Below, piece by piece: positions 8,937 through 17,685 of a DNA stretch of 64,000 bases. Made by a program: the position numbers and the translations under genes. The stretch covers positions 62,001 through 126,000 of the forward strand of contig NZ_JAABNP010000006.1 of NCBI RefSeq assembly GCF_009928485.1, written 5' to 3'. The stretch's first letter is position 1, and every line of letters begins with the position of its first letter. This stretch comes from Clostridium sp. C2-6-12. Its GTDB lineage: Bacteria; Bacillota; Clostridia; Clostridiales; Clostridiaceae. The notes under the pieces are model-generated. The model was given only the letters and a program-made list of their open reading frames with translations. It was not told the origin of the DNA and made no database searches.

Positions 8937-10643
8937 ATGGAAAAAGCTAATTTAAAAAAACATACACTCAAAATAAGTTTAATTTTTATTTTATTGATAT
9001 CAGCATTTTTATGCATATATACAGTATGGAATTATAATGGAAATAATGATATGATAAAAAACAATCAATTTATGGCAGAAGGAGCTCAGTCTAATAATGG
9101 TCAGAATACATCTCCTTCAAATAAAGCTCAAACAAGCTCCAGCGAAGATTCAAGAGCTTCTAGTGGAAATGATCAATCAAATCAAAATATGAAACCGGAT
9201 AAAAATGGAGGTATGGCACTACAAAATGGTGATACGAAGCCAAATCAAAATGAAGGCATTGCTCCGCCAAGTGGAGGTAAACAATCTTATTCAAATAAAA
9301 ACAGACTGCCTGGACAAAATGGAAATATGCAAAGAGGTAATACAAATACTAAATATGTTCCTGCACTTACTATATACTCAGGAATATTTTTAATTTTATG
9401 TATGGGAACGTATTACTTATTTAGACGCAAGAATATAAAGATTAATTTTGCTGATGAAAAAACAATAATGTTTGCACTATTAGCTGCAGGACTTCTTTTA
9501 AGAATTGCTGGATCAACACTGATGGATGGACACAATGATATTAACTTATTTAAAAATTGGGCATCGACTGCCGCAAATGGTCTTTCACAATTTTATTCAA
9601 ACGCTAGATCAGCAGACTACCCGCCTTTGTATATATACATTTTAGCTTTAATCGGTAAGATTGCAAGTGTGCCTGATTTTAGTGCATATTTTATTTTGAT
9701 GCTCAAGATACCATCAATAATCGCTGATATTATTACATCTTATTTTATATACAAGCTAGGGAAAAAACATTTTAGTTCAGTAATTAGTATTTTAATAGCT
9801 ACATCTTATATTTTCAATCCAGCTATTTTTATAGATTCAGTTTTTTGGGGACAGGTTGATTCATTTTTTACACTGTTTATTGTTATTGCATTATTTTTAT
9901 TAGCAGAAAAGAAAATTGCAGTCTCATCTGCAATGTTTGCAATAGCTGTACTCATGAAACCTCAAGGAATTATATTCCTTCCTATACTTTTCTTTGAATT
10001 AGTAAGAGAAAGAAAAGTAAAAAAAATTATATGTGCAGCGTTGTCAGCAATAGTTACTGCATTTATAATTATACTTCCATTTTCCTTAAATCAGCAAAGT
10101 CCATTATGGATTTTTAAGCTTTATTCCAATACAATATCAGAATATCCATATGCATCTGTCAATGCATTTAACTTTTTCAGTTTGATAGGAGCAAACTATA
10201 AAAACAATACAGATACTTTATTACTATTTAATTATCATACTTGGGGAATGATTTTTATTGTATTAACAACATTATTTTCATGGTTAATTTATATCAAAAA
10301 TAATAATAGAGCTTTTGTTCCAGCAATAGCATTACTTCAAATCGCAGGAGTATTCACTTTTTCAGCTGGAATGCATGAGAGATATCTATTTCCTGCTGTA
10401 GCATTAGCAATTTTAGCATTTATATACTTAAAGGATAGAAGATTTATTTTATTAGCTATAGGATTTAGTTTAACGAGTTATATTAATATTTCGACTGTTC
10501 TGTTTAATCTAAATTTTAATATTTTACTTATGATGACTTCAGCTTTAAATGTACTATTGGTTGGTTATTTGGTAAAAGTTTTATTTGATATTACTGTTAA
10601 GTGTGATAAGTCGCAAGGGCAGAGTGAAATAAAGGAGTTTTAA
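8937..10643 (+). CDS. Gpi18-like GT-C mannosyltransferase family membrane protein, 568 aa
   Basis: A first helix (about residues 12-30) is followed by an extracellular Asn/Gln/Ser/Gly/Pro-rich stretch (41-135), then a multi-helix GT-C core. The core has HNDINLFKNWA, SADYPPLYIY and WGQVDSFF, the motif set of the COG5542 Gpi18-like mannosyltransferases. These transfer sugar from a lipid carrier on the outer membrane face. GAAGGGAG precedes the ATG. The low-complexity ectodomain resembles the loop of the neighbouring GT39 enzyme and the linker of the adjacent secreted protein, suggesting a shared surface role (inference). A small broken gene begins two bases after its stop. Confidence 0.85.
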   Translation: MEKANLKKHTLKISLIFILLISAFLCIYTVWNYNGNNDMIKNNQFMAEGAQSNNGQNTSPSNKAQTSSSEDSRASSGNDQSNQNMKPDKNGGMALQNGDTKPNQNEGIAPPSGGKQSYSNKNRLPGQNGNMQRGNTNTKYVPALTIYSGIFLILCMGTYYLFRRKNIKINFADEKTIMFALLAAGLLLRIAGSTLMDGHNDINLFKNWASTAANGLSQFYSNARSADYPPLYIYILALIGKIASVPDFSAYFILMLKIPSIIADIITSYFIYKLGKKHFSSVISILIATSYIFNPAIFIDSVFWGQVDSFFTLFIVIALFLLAEKKIAVSSAMFAIAVLMKPQGIIFLPILFFELVRERKVKKIICAALSAIVTAFIIILPFSLNQQSPLWIFKLYSNTISEYPYASVNAFNFFSLIGANYKNNTDTLLLFNYHTWGMIFIVLTTLFSWLIYIKNNNRAFVPAIALLQIAGVFTFSAGMHERYLFPAVALAILAFIYLKDRRFILLAIGFSLTSYINISTVLFNLNFNILLMMTSALNVLLVGYLVKVLFDITVKCDKSQGQSEIKEF

Positions 10644-10644
10644 T

Positions 10645-10922
10645 ATGTTAGAGTATTTACATTCACTAAGAGAGAAATTGAAAATAAATTATCTAACGAG
10701 GGTTTTGATAACTTAGCAAAAATGTATTATAACAAGATTATATGGATATGGACTGAAAGAACATATCAAATTGAAGCATATGGCATTGGTAATGAAGAAA
10801 CAATGAATTTAAATCATGGACCGGGCAGGGGTGAAGCACAATATAGTATACTACTTTTGCAACTAATGTATTTAAAGGAGATTCAAAATATAGAAGCGGA
10901 TTGCTTTGAATATTATATGTAA
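10645..10922 (+). pseudogene. Small gene, apparently frameshifted just after its start
   Basis: AAGGAG at 10632 sits 7 bases before ATG 10645, but that frame gives only 23 residues. The neighbouring frame is open from 10644 to 10922 and encodes a plausible 90-residue soluble protein beginning RVFTFTKREIENKLSNEG and including IIWIWTERTYQIEAYGIG. Removing two bases after the ATG would join the strong start to this frame. If intact, the first ATG in the long frame is 10722 (66 aa), with no good ribosome site. I do not recognise the family. Either a real frameshift, a sequencing error, or an unusual start. Confidence 0.5.
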
Positions 10923-10998
10923 TGAAATTTCTAATGTATTGCTTTATTTTTATCAGATTGATAAGTGGGATAAAATTAAAAATAGTTAATAGATGAAT

Positions 10999-11252
10999 TT
11001 GATTTCCCAATAATCCTCCAGTTAACACCCACCAACTAGTATTTTGATGTTTCCTATAGTCGGTAAAGTATTAGATCCATTTAATAAAGTGATAAAAAAT
11101 ATCAATCCAAGTCCTAAAGTTCCAACAGCAAAGCTGACAAGAAATGAAAGTATAGGATTTACTATTTTATAGCGAAAAGCTCCATTTATATCAACTTGCA
11201 AAGTCAGAGCAAAGCCAGATAATAATGAGAGTAAATAATATAGGAATGTCAT
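10999..11252 (-). pseudogene. Truncated, frameshifted YdcZ-type DMT transporter remnant
   Basis: From ATG 11252 the reading TFLYYLLSLLSGFALTLQ, DINGAF and NPILSFLVSFAVGTLGLG matches the N-terminus of DMT_YdcZ (DUF606) membrane transporters. That frame stops at 11022 after KILVGGC. One frame over, sequence continues TSWWVLTGGLLGN, the next conserved YdcZ segment, so a single-base change in the AAAA run near 11043 broke the gene. After GGLLGN the similarity ends, so the remaining half or more has been deleted. Family identification is by recall of the conserved pattern. Confidence 0.6.
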
Positions 11253-11352
11253 AGTATAGCTTCCATTAAATTTAATATTATAGAGCTTTCTATGAAAAAT
11301 TAAATTAAGCATAGAAAGCTCTATTAAAAAGTAACTAGAATTAATTTAAGTT

Positions 11353-12561
11353 TTAGTAAAAATAATTTTCAAATATATCATCTAACCAATCAAACATAAC
11401 TTGATGAAATAGTGCATGATTACCTTCTTGACAATGTTCTTCTGCGCCTTCATCTATAGTAAAGATACGAACTGTTTTTGGTGCCTTTATTGAATCTAAA
11501 AGGGCATTTAATTGGTCATTAGAAACAAAGTGATCTGTTTCTCCCATAGTGAGCAATATAGGGCATTTAATCTTTTCAGCAACTCCTTTTAAAGAAGCTT
11601 TCTTCATTTCATCAAAAACTTCATATCTGTGTTTCAAGCCAAATACCCACTTACCATTGTTTAGCATCCAACGAAGATTTGAATTATTTTCTTCAGCTTT
11701 TGCAAGCATTGCTTCTTTTTGTTCTGTTGGTAAGCTTAATACTTTTTCAAGGTGAGGATTTTGATTTATAGTAGATTCATAAGTATCATAGAATACGTTG
11801 AAAGCAATACATGCTTTTATACGTTCATCAAAAGCTGCTGCCCTTGGTGCAAAATAACCACCTAAGCTCATACCAAGCAAGGATATTTTATTAATATCGA
11901 TATCTTTTCTTGTTTCAAGGTAATCTATTGCAGCACCTACTGGAACTTCTGCATCATGACGCATATAAAGGTTATTCTTTCTTAAAGCTTCTCCTTGTCC
12001 TGGGCATTCAAAGATCAAACAGTTATAACCACGTTTTATAGCTGGAGCAGCACCACAGAAATAAAGCTCTTGAAGAGTGGAGTCATATCCACCGATAAAT
12101 AATAAAGTTGGTATTGTTGAAGTATTGGCTTTATCATAGTTTAATGCTCCATAGAAATATCCTTTTAAATATGTACCTTCATATGGTATTTCTACTATTT
12201 CAAAATGTGAATCTATAAGCTTCATTGCTTTTTCGAAAGTTTCAACACTTTTTTCAAAGTTTTCACTACGTCTGGGATCAGTTCCTTGTAAAAATAATTC
12301 TGCGGTTCTATAATAATTATGTGCTCTAAGGAAAGCTTCTCTAGCACTTATTTTATGTCTCTTATTTAAGCAGTCAATACCTGTTTGTTCAACTCTTTCA
12401 GCTGTATTATTCCATTCTTCATACCAGCTGTCAAAGTCACCTTCTTTAATTTTTGCAGCTGTTGCTAAGGTTTCACCTATTTCTGCTCCTTGATATCCTG
12501 CATAAGTTGCAGCTCTTAATAATTCAAATGAAAATGCTTGATCTTGAAAATGTAGTTTCAT
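11353..12561 (-). CDS. Alpha/beta hydrolase (FrsA/DPP-like esterase or acyl-peptidase)
   Basis: 402-residue hydrolase with an N-terminal helical cap (residues 1-130) followed by an alpha/beta core. Nucleophile elbow GMSLGG, acid in MGETDHFVSND, and a late His in EEHCQEGNHALFHQ form the expected triad; the oxyanion region is FIGGYDST. The long N-terminal helical part resembles FrsA/DUF1100 and 2,6-dihydropseudooxynicotine hydrolase-like enzymes, but substrate cannot be read. ATG 12561 was chosen because AAGGAGG precedes it; the open frame extends 34 codons further without a ribosome site. The TetR gene lies directly upstream on the same strand, suggesting local control. Confidence 0.85.
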   Translation of the reverse strand: MKLHFQDQAFSFELLRAATYAGYQGAEIGETLATAAKIKEGDFDSWYEEWNNTAERVEQTGIDCLNKRHKISAREAFLRAHNYYRTAELFLQGTDPRRSENFEKSVETFEKAMKLIDSHFEIVEIPYEGTYLKGYFYGALNYDKANTSTIPTLLFIGGYDSTLQELYFCGAAPAIKRGYNCLIFECPGQGEALRKNNLYMRHDAEVPVGAAIDYLETRKDIDINKISLLGMSLGGYFAPRAAAFDERIKACIAFNVFYDTYESTINQNPHLEKVLSLPTEQKEAMLAKAEENNSNLRWMLNNGKWVFGLKHRYEVFDEMKKASLKGVAEKIKCPILLTMGETDHFVSNDQLNALLDSIKAPKTVRIFTIDEGAEEHCQEGNHALFHQVMFDWLDDIFENYFY

Positions 12562-12634
12562 AGTTAAATCCTCCTTTATATAATAAATTTTCAGTTTTGC
12601 ATTTAATAGATTTATTTGATTTTTTAATTGAACA

Positions 12635-12643
12635 TTCAATGAA
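12635..12643. promoter_or_regulatory. Candidate TetR operator upstream of hydrolase
   Basis: The core TTCAATGAA lies inside a 6-1-6 palindrome (CATTCAATGAATG, 12633-12645) between the TetR and hydrolase genes. The same nine-base core occurs at 13325-13333 ahead of the TetR gene. Assignment to this regulator is inference. Confidence 0.35.
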
Positions 12644-12673
12644 TGAAAAGTGTAAAATTCCATAAAGGAATTT

Positions 12674-13309
12674 TTATTTTTTCCAAGTCATTTGAGTATA
12701 ATTTATAATTTGTTCTAAATACTCATCTTTACTAATTGAATATATATTTCTTTCTCCAAAAAGTATATTTTGTAATATATACGTATAGATAGAACTCCAA
12801 AACTGATTTGCCATCATGAAAAAATCAAAAGCTTTTATTTCATTTTTTTCAGCTTTCTCTTTTAAAATAAGTTCTGTTTTATGAATTACCTTCTTTATAT
12901 GGTTATTAAAAGTGTTAATATATTCATTAGATAATATATTTTGCTCCCTTAATAATATAATTACTATATTTTTATCATTGCCAATATACTTAAATATTAT
13001 ATTTCCCAATTTTAAAAGAATCTCTTTAAGTGGTGTGTCACAAGTAACTTCAGATATATCTTCTTCAAATTTAATCCATTTTTCATCAATAAATTCTTTA
13101 ATAATTATATCTAAAATTTGTTTTTTTCCATCTGGAAAATAGTGATAAATAAGTCCGTCAGCCATGCCAATATTATTTGTTATCTGTCTAGTTGTTGTTG
13201 CATGGTAACCATTCGAGGCAAATAGTTCCTTTGCTGAATCTAAAAGCTGACTACGTCTTTCTATTGCTTGGAGATCTCGATTCGTAAGTTTAATGTTATT
13301 ATTATTCAA
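12674..13309 (-). CDS. TetR/AcrR-family transcriptional regulator
   Basis: About 211 residues. The N-terminal helix-turn-helix is clear: RRSQLLDSAKELFASNGYHATTTRQITNNIG split across the window, ending ADGLIYHYFPDGKKQILD, typical of TetR. The C-terminal ligand domain is helical and not diagnostic. I prefer TTG 13309 because GGCGGTGA lies 5 bases upstream; the open frame extends to 13432 with a GTG at 13318 and an ATG at 13345 but no ribosome site. It is followed by the hydrolase on the same strand and is divergent from the methyltransferase-like gene, either of which it may control. Confidence 0.85.
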   Translation of the reverse strand: MNNNNIKLTNRDLQAIERRSQLLDSAKELFASNGYHATTTRQITNNIGMADGLIYHYFPDGKKQILDIIIKEFIDEKWIKFEEDISEVTCDTPLKEILLKLGNIIFKYIGNDKNIVIILLREQNILSNEYINTFNNHIKKVIHKTELILKEKAEKNEIKAFDFFMMANQFWSSIYTYILQNILFGERNIYSISKDEYLEQIINYTQMTWKK

Positions 13310-13324
13310 TTTATTCACCGCCTG

Positions 13325-13333
13325 TTCAATGAA
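13325..13333. promoter_or_regulatory. Second copy of candidate TetR operator core
   Basis: TTCAATGAA just upstream of the TetR start, identical to the core at 12635-12643. Placement suits autoregulation. Confidence 0.3.
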
Positions 13334-13473
13334 ATTATAAAACATATTTAAATATAATGCAATAGTATAAAAATCATATTTATTCTTATTTAAATTAGTG
13401 CGTATTAATAAAATAAGATATAATATAACCAATGGAAAAGTTAAATGTTTATATTAATTTGGAGGTATATTAA

Positions 13474-14451
13474 ATGAATAGAGCTAGGTATTTACGTTTA
13501 TTTATATTTGCGATTGCAATGTTTTTTTTGCTTTTTTATCCTTTTTATGTTCGTAATTCTTTGATGGAAGTATTACCTTATTTAGTGGAATCAAAGTGTG
13601 TGTCAGAAGTCGTAATACAGAATATTGCTATAAATAAATTACTGATATTTAATTCCTTACTTATAGTCCTATTTCCTATATCGCTACTATATATTTTTTT
13701 CTTAGGAAATTTCAATATCGGTGAGAGATTACTTTTTAAAAGAAATCAGGTGAATCCAAATTCTAAAAAGAATTTTCAATTGGACAAGTGGTATGATATG
13801 ACACGAAGGTTTTTAGGAAATGATTGGTTTGTACATATGTATGGTGCAATTGAAAAAGGGGATTTTGTCCCTAAAAAATCAGCACTAACTTTTGTGAGTC
13901 CAGCTGCCAATAAAGGAATCTATGAAAAATTCCTATACGATGACTTAAAACAAAAGGGAATTTCAATAAAATTTATCATTGCGGACATAGATGAAATTCA
14001 AAATCATGCTGTAAAAGGTACTAATGATGAAAATCTGAGATTTTTCGAGGGAAAAGAGGCATTAAAAATAGAAGAGTATTTGCTAGAAGCAGGAGAAACA
14101 AAAGCTGATGTGATTTTTGATATAAAAGGAAGCATATGGTATTCTCTAAGAAGTGATAATGAACAAAATATACTTTTCGAAAAATTCTATAGAGTGTTGA
14201 GTGATGATGGACTAATAATTATAGATAATTCAAAAAAGAGTTTTCTTTCATTTTGTATTTATTATTTATTTGGACATGTTTCATGGCATGTTGAAACTTC
14301 GACTGGATTTCTACTAAATAGAAACAAGAAAAGGAATAGTAAATTCAAGGCATACATAGATTCTCATTTTGAACAAAATGAATTGAGATTTCAAAATGAT
14401 TTTGGAGATTTATTTGATATTATTGTTTTAAAGAAAAAAATATTGCAATAG
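13474..14451 (+). CDS. Membrane-anchored protein with a methyltransferase-like C-terminal domain
   Basis: 325 residues. Two hydrophobic helices (about 8-28 and 55-78) anchor the N-terminus; residues about 125-325 look like a degraded class I SAM-methyltransferase fold. Visible parts are TFVSPAANKG where a nucleotide-binding strand would be, ADVIFDIKGSIWYSL (motif IV-like) and FYRVLSDDGLIIIDNS (motif VI-like). The usual glycine-rich DxGxGxG motif is missing, so catalysis is uncertain. A good TTGGAGG precedes the ATG. It is divergent from the TetR gene and ends at a bidirectional-looking hairpin. Function unknown. Confidence 0.75.
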   Translation: MNRARYLRLFIFAIAMFFLLFYPFYVRNSLMEVLPYLVESKCVSEVVIQNIAINKLLIFNSLLIVLFPISLLYIFFLGNFNIGERLLFKRNQVNPNSKKNFQLDKWYDMTRRFLGNDWFVHMYGAIEKGDFVPKKSALTFVSPAANKGIYEKFLYDDLKQKGISIKFIIADIDEIQNHAVKGTNDENLRFFEGKEALKIEEYLLEAGETKADVIFDIKGSIWYSLRSDNEQNILFEKFYRVLSDDGLIIIDNSKKSFLSFCIYYLFGHVSWHVETSTGFLLNRNKKRNSKFKAYIDSHFEQNELRFQNDFGDLFDIIVLKKKILQ

Positions 14452-14508
14452 AAAAAATTAAAAAAATCGCTAAAGTGTATTAAAAGTATAGCCATTATAT
14501 ATACATAT

Positions 14509-14535
14509 CCACGACAGAAATGTCGTGGATTTTCA
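14509..14535. terminator. Hairpin between convergent genes
   Basis: Perfect 8-bp arms CCACGACA / TGTCGTGG with a GAAA loop, followed by a T-rich tail on plus. GAAA tetraloop and GC-rich stem mark it as a strong terminator for the upstream plus gene; it may also serve the minus-strand kinase. Confidence 0.75.
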
Positions 14536-14562
14536 TGTTAGAGACCTAAACCTAAATTAAAT

Positions 14563-16002
14563 TTAAATTTTAATTGGTATAGAAATCACAAATAAAATTT
14601 TCTCAAATTCAGTAGAAGTTAATTTTATAGTTCCACAATGTTTTTCTATGATTTTTTTGGTTATAGCTAGTCCTAGACCGCTTCCATTAGAATTATTATT
14701 ATCTGATTTTACAAATGGTTCAAATATTTTATCACTTATTGATGTATCAATACTAGCCTCATCACTGCCAATTTTTAAGATTACATTATTTTCTTTCTCA
14801 TATGATTCAACTTTTAAACTTGTATTATTTTGATTATGACTTAGTGCGTTATTAAAGATATTTGAGATTGCCCTTTTCATTAATTTTTCATCAAATTCAA
14901 ATACAACAGAATAATCACTAATATTAATTTCTAAGTTAAAATGTTTATTTTGGAACTCTTCATAATATTCAACAATGAGGCGTTTAAGCCATTCGTTAAA
15001 GTCAAGTTTAATTAAGGATAGGTTATATTCAGAATCCTCAAGCTTTGATAGTGCAAATAAATCTTCAATAAGTACTGCTGAATATACTGATTTATTATAG
15101 ATTATTTTTAAAAACTTTTCTCTTTCTTCAGAGGTTATATTTTCTTCTAATAAAAGTTTCGAAAAACCTTGAATAGAAGTTATTGGAGTTTTTAAATCAT
15201 GGGATATATCTACTAATAATCTTTTTTTACTTTCGTCTATTCTTAAATTTTCTTCCTTAACTTTTTCAAGTTCTATTATCATTTCATTAAATTCATTTTG
15301 TACTTCTTGAAGTTCCTTTAAGCCTTTTATATTAGCTCTAGTACCATAATCAAGTTTTTTGATATTTTTAATATTAGATACAAAGTTTTTTAGAGGAGTT
15401 GTTATAAAGGTTGAACTAATAATGCTATAAATGTAAAGACCTATTAATAATAAAACTGCCTGAATAAAATATAAAGTGCCATAGGTTTTTAAAGAAAGAG
15501 TAATATCTGATTTACTAGAAAAATTAGGTTTGTAAATAAATGAATGTTCAATTTTACTTTTTTCAATTTTATACAGAAAAAGATAGTGCTCTCCATTTCT
15601 ACCTTCCACAGGAAATACTTGTCCAAAGTAAGAATTTTCAGTAGAATCTTCGTTTGAAGAATTTAATTCAAATAGCTGATTTTCAGTGTACTGCATTAAG
15701 GTATCTTTTTTATCACCTTTTATATAAATTACTTTTTTGTTTTCATCTAGAACTTCTTCCCAAGCACCCATTTCTGAGAGAAAACCAAGTTTGATTTTAT
15801 CAAAATCTTTATTATAATAGGAAGCAAACGAAGTGACATGAATTTTTTCATTATTTAAAATAAACTTTTCTACTATAAAGGTTGAAGATTTATATGATAA
15901 TTGAACTATTATATATAATATTAAGAAAGTTATTAGATAATTTATAATAAGAAAGCCTTTTACATTTAATTTTTCGTTGATGTGCTTAAAATTTATCTTC
16001 AT
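14563..16002 (-). CDS. Sensor histidine kinase (HAMP-HisKA-HATPase)
   Basis: 479 residues. Helix 1 (about 14-36), an extracytoplasmic sensor of about 140 residues, helix 2 (about 177-200), then a HAMP linker. The phospho-acceptor H-box is DISHDLKTPITSIQGF, the N-box RAISNIFNNALSHNQ, and the G2 box GSGLGLAITKKI. The G1 box is degenerate: where DNGxG is expected the sequence reads IGSDEASID. ATG 16002 is preferred since GAAGG lies upstream and it begins 4 bases past the response-regulator stop. The pair is divergent from the DUF4097/ABC operon, which it probably senses for. Confidence 0.92.
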   Translation of the reverse strand: MKINFKHINEKLNVKGFLIINYLITFLILYIIVQLSYKSSTFIVEKFILNNEKIHVTSFASYYNKDFDKIKLGFLSEMGAWEEVLDENKKVIYIKGDKKDTLMQYTENQLFELNSSNEDSTENSYFGQVFPVEGRNGEHYLFLYKIEKSKIEHSFIYKPNFSSKSDITLSLKTYGTLYFIQAVLLLIGLYIYSIISSTFITTPLKNFVSNIKNIKKLDYGTRANIKGLKELQEVQNEFNEMIIELEKVKEENLRIDESKKRLLVDISHDLKTPITSIQGFSKLLLEENITSEEREKFLKIIYNKSVYSAVLIEDLFALSKLEDSEYNLSLIKLDFNEWLKRLIVEYYEEFQNKHFNLEINISDYSVVFEFDEKLMKRAISNIFNNALSHNQNNTSLKVESYEKENNVILKIGSDEASIDTSISDKIFEPFVKSDNNNSNGSGLGLAITKKIIEKHCGTIKLTSTEFEKILFVISIPIKI

Positions 16003-16006
16003 AACT

Positions 16007-16699
16007 TTATTTACCTTCAAACATATAACCAAGACCTCTTATGGTCTTAATATATTTAGGTTCTTTAGGGTTGTCTTCTATTTTCTCTCTTAACTTACTC
16101 ATATAAACCATTATAATTTTTTCATCTCCAAGATAGAATTGATCCCATACGTGTTCATACAATTGACCTTTAGTAAAAACTTTATTTTTGTTGTTCATAA
16201 GAAAGCACATAAGCTTATATTCAAATGATGTTAGGTGAAGTTCATCATTATCTTTATATATTTTGCAAGCTTTTTCATCTAATTTCAAATGTTCATTTAC
16301 TATAATAAATGTGCTTTCTTCAGACTGTTTGTTGAATACTATACTCCTTCTTAAAAGTGCTTTAACCCTTGCAATTAGTTCTATAGGGTTAAAGGGCTTT
16401 GAAAGATAGTCATCTGCACCAAGAAATAAACCATCAATTTTATCTATATCTTCACCTTTAGCAGATAAAAAGATTATAGGTGTATTACTTTTTTCTCTGA
16501 TCTTTCTTAAAACTTCTTTGCCATCAAGTTCAGGCATCATTATATCTAATATTATTATATCAATTTGTTCTTTTTCAAAAATCTCTAGTGCTTCTATTCC
16601 ATTCAGAGCTCTGAAGGTGTTATATCCATTATTTCTTAAATAAAAATCTATTAGTTCTACAATTTCTTTTTCATCGTCTACGACTAAAACTGAATTCAA
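16007..16699 (-). CDS. OmpR-family response regulator
   Basis: Receiver domain with acidic DD (8-9), phospho-acceptor Asp52 in IIILDIMMPELDG, the Thr/Ser switch in FLSAKGED and a conserved Lys there. The C-terminal winged helix has LTSFEYKLMCFLMNNKNKVF in two parts and ends TIRGLGYMFEGK. TTG 16699 is chosen because AGAGGTGA lies 5 bases upstream; a GTG at 16708 is also in frame. Partner of the kinase whose start follows its stop by 4 bases. Likely regulates the divergent DUF4097/ABC transporter genes. Confidence 0.93.
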   Translation of the reverse strand: MNSVLVVDDEKEIVELIDFYLRNNGYNTFRALNGIEALEIFEKEQIDIIILDIMMPELDGKEVLRKIREKSNTPIIFLSAKGEDIDKIDGLFLGADDYLSKPFNPIELIARVKALLRRSIVFNKQSEESTFIIVNEHLKLDEKACKIYKDNDELHLTSFEYKLMCFLMNNKNKVFTKGQLYEHVWDQFYLGDEKIIMVYMSKLREKIEDNPKEPKYIKTIRGLGYMFEGK

Positions 16700-16964
16700 T
16701 TTCTTCACCTCTTATTTGTTAGGTTTATATTTTATGTCAATTACAATTAATGGATTTAGTGCCATATTTAATATCAATATTAACTTAATTATAAAGTAGT
16801 AATGTTTTGATTTACAAGTTAATATGTTAATTTTATGTTTCATTAAGCTTAGATTAATAAAACATTAATTTTAGAGGCATATACTTTGGTCTGTAAGGAA
16901 ATTTAACAAAAAAGAGATCTATATATCAGGTTTAGGATGAAAATGAAATTAAGGAGGTAGGGGC

Positions 16965-17645
16965 GTGACAAAAAGAATATTACAATTTATATTAGTTGTT
17001 TTAGCATTAGTTTCTTTAGTAATGGGGATTATATTATTTTTATCAGCTAAAACAACTAATGAGCAAAGAATTTTTACTTCAGAGGAAATATCCAATTTGC
17101 AAGAAATATCATTAGAGGGAAATTTTGATGTTAATGTTACTTCATCTGATTCAAAGGAGGTAAAATGCAGTTTTTCTAAAGTTAAAAGGGGCTATATATC
17201 AAATGAATATGAATTAGAAAGTAAAATTGAAAATAATGTTTTGTATGTAAAAACAAACAGTGAAAAAGCTTCAGGAGTTGTTATTGGTAGTGAGGCTTTA
17301 ATTTTAAATATTGATATTCCAAAGAGTTATGAAAATAAATTATCTATAAAATCTGAGTTAAGTAAAATAAGTATACTAAATTCAAAATCAAAAGATATAC
17401 AGTGCAATGTTGATGATAGTAATATAAAAATTTCTCTAGATGATATATGTGGCAATATTAATGTAAATGCCAATCTAGGAGATATAGATTTAAAATTACC
17501 TAAAGACCAAAAATTCAATCTATCAGCTAAATCTCACTTAGGCAAAGTTACTAATAATCTTGATTCAAATGTAGATTCCTCCATAAGGGAAAAAAATATT
17601 AATTTATCATCCTCAGATGGGGATATAACTATAAGTGGAAAATAA
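16965..17645 (+). CDS. Membrane-anchored DUF4097-type protein
   Basis: 226 residues: one N-terminal helix (about 5-28) and a beta-rich extracytoplasmic domain with short regular strands such as GNINVNANLGDIDLKLP and SSDGDITISG, characteristic of DUF4097/adhesin-like beta solenoids. These proteins often accompany envelope-stress regulators. Start is GTG with GGAGGTAGG upstream. First gene of a three-gene run with an ABC ATPase and permease, and divergent from the two-component genes. Likely a membrane-linked accessory or sensor; function not established. Confidence 0.75.
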   Translation: MTKRILQFILVVLALVSLVMGIILFLSAKTTNEQRIFTSEEISNLQEISLEGNFDVNVTSSDSKEVKCSFSKVKRGYISNEYELESKIENNVLYVKTNSEKASGVVIGSEALILNIDIPKSYENKLSIKSELSKISILNSKSKDIQCNVDDSNIKISLDDICGNINVNANLGDIDLKLPKDQKFNLSAKSHLGKVTNNLDSNVDSSIREKNINLSSSDGDITISGK

Positions 17646-17685
17646 GTATTAGGAAATTTATTATATTAGAGTTAGGAGGAAAATT

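Noticed and set aside
10738..11028. 96-codon minus-strand frame
   Set aside because: Only its first residues match the YdcZ family, as part of the frameshifted remnant; the rest is antisense to the small plus-strand gene.
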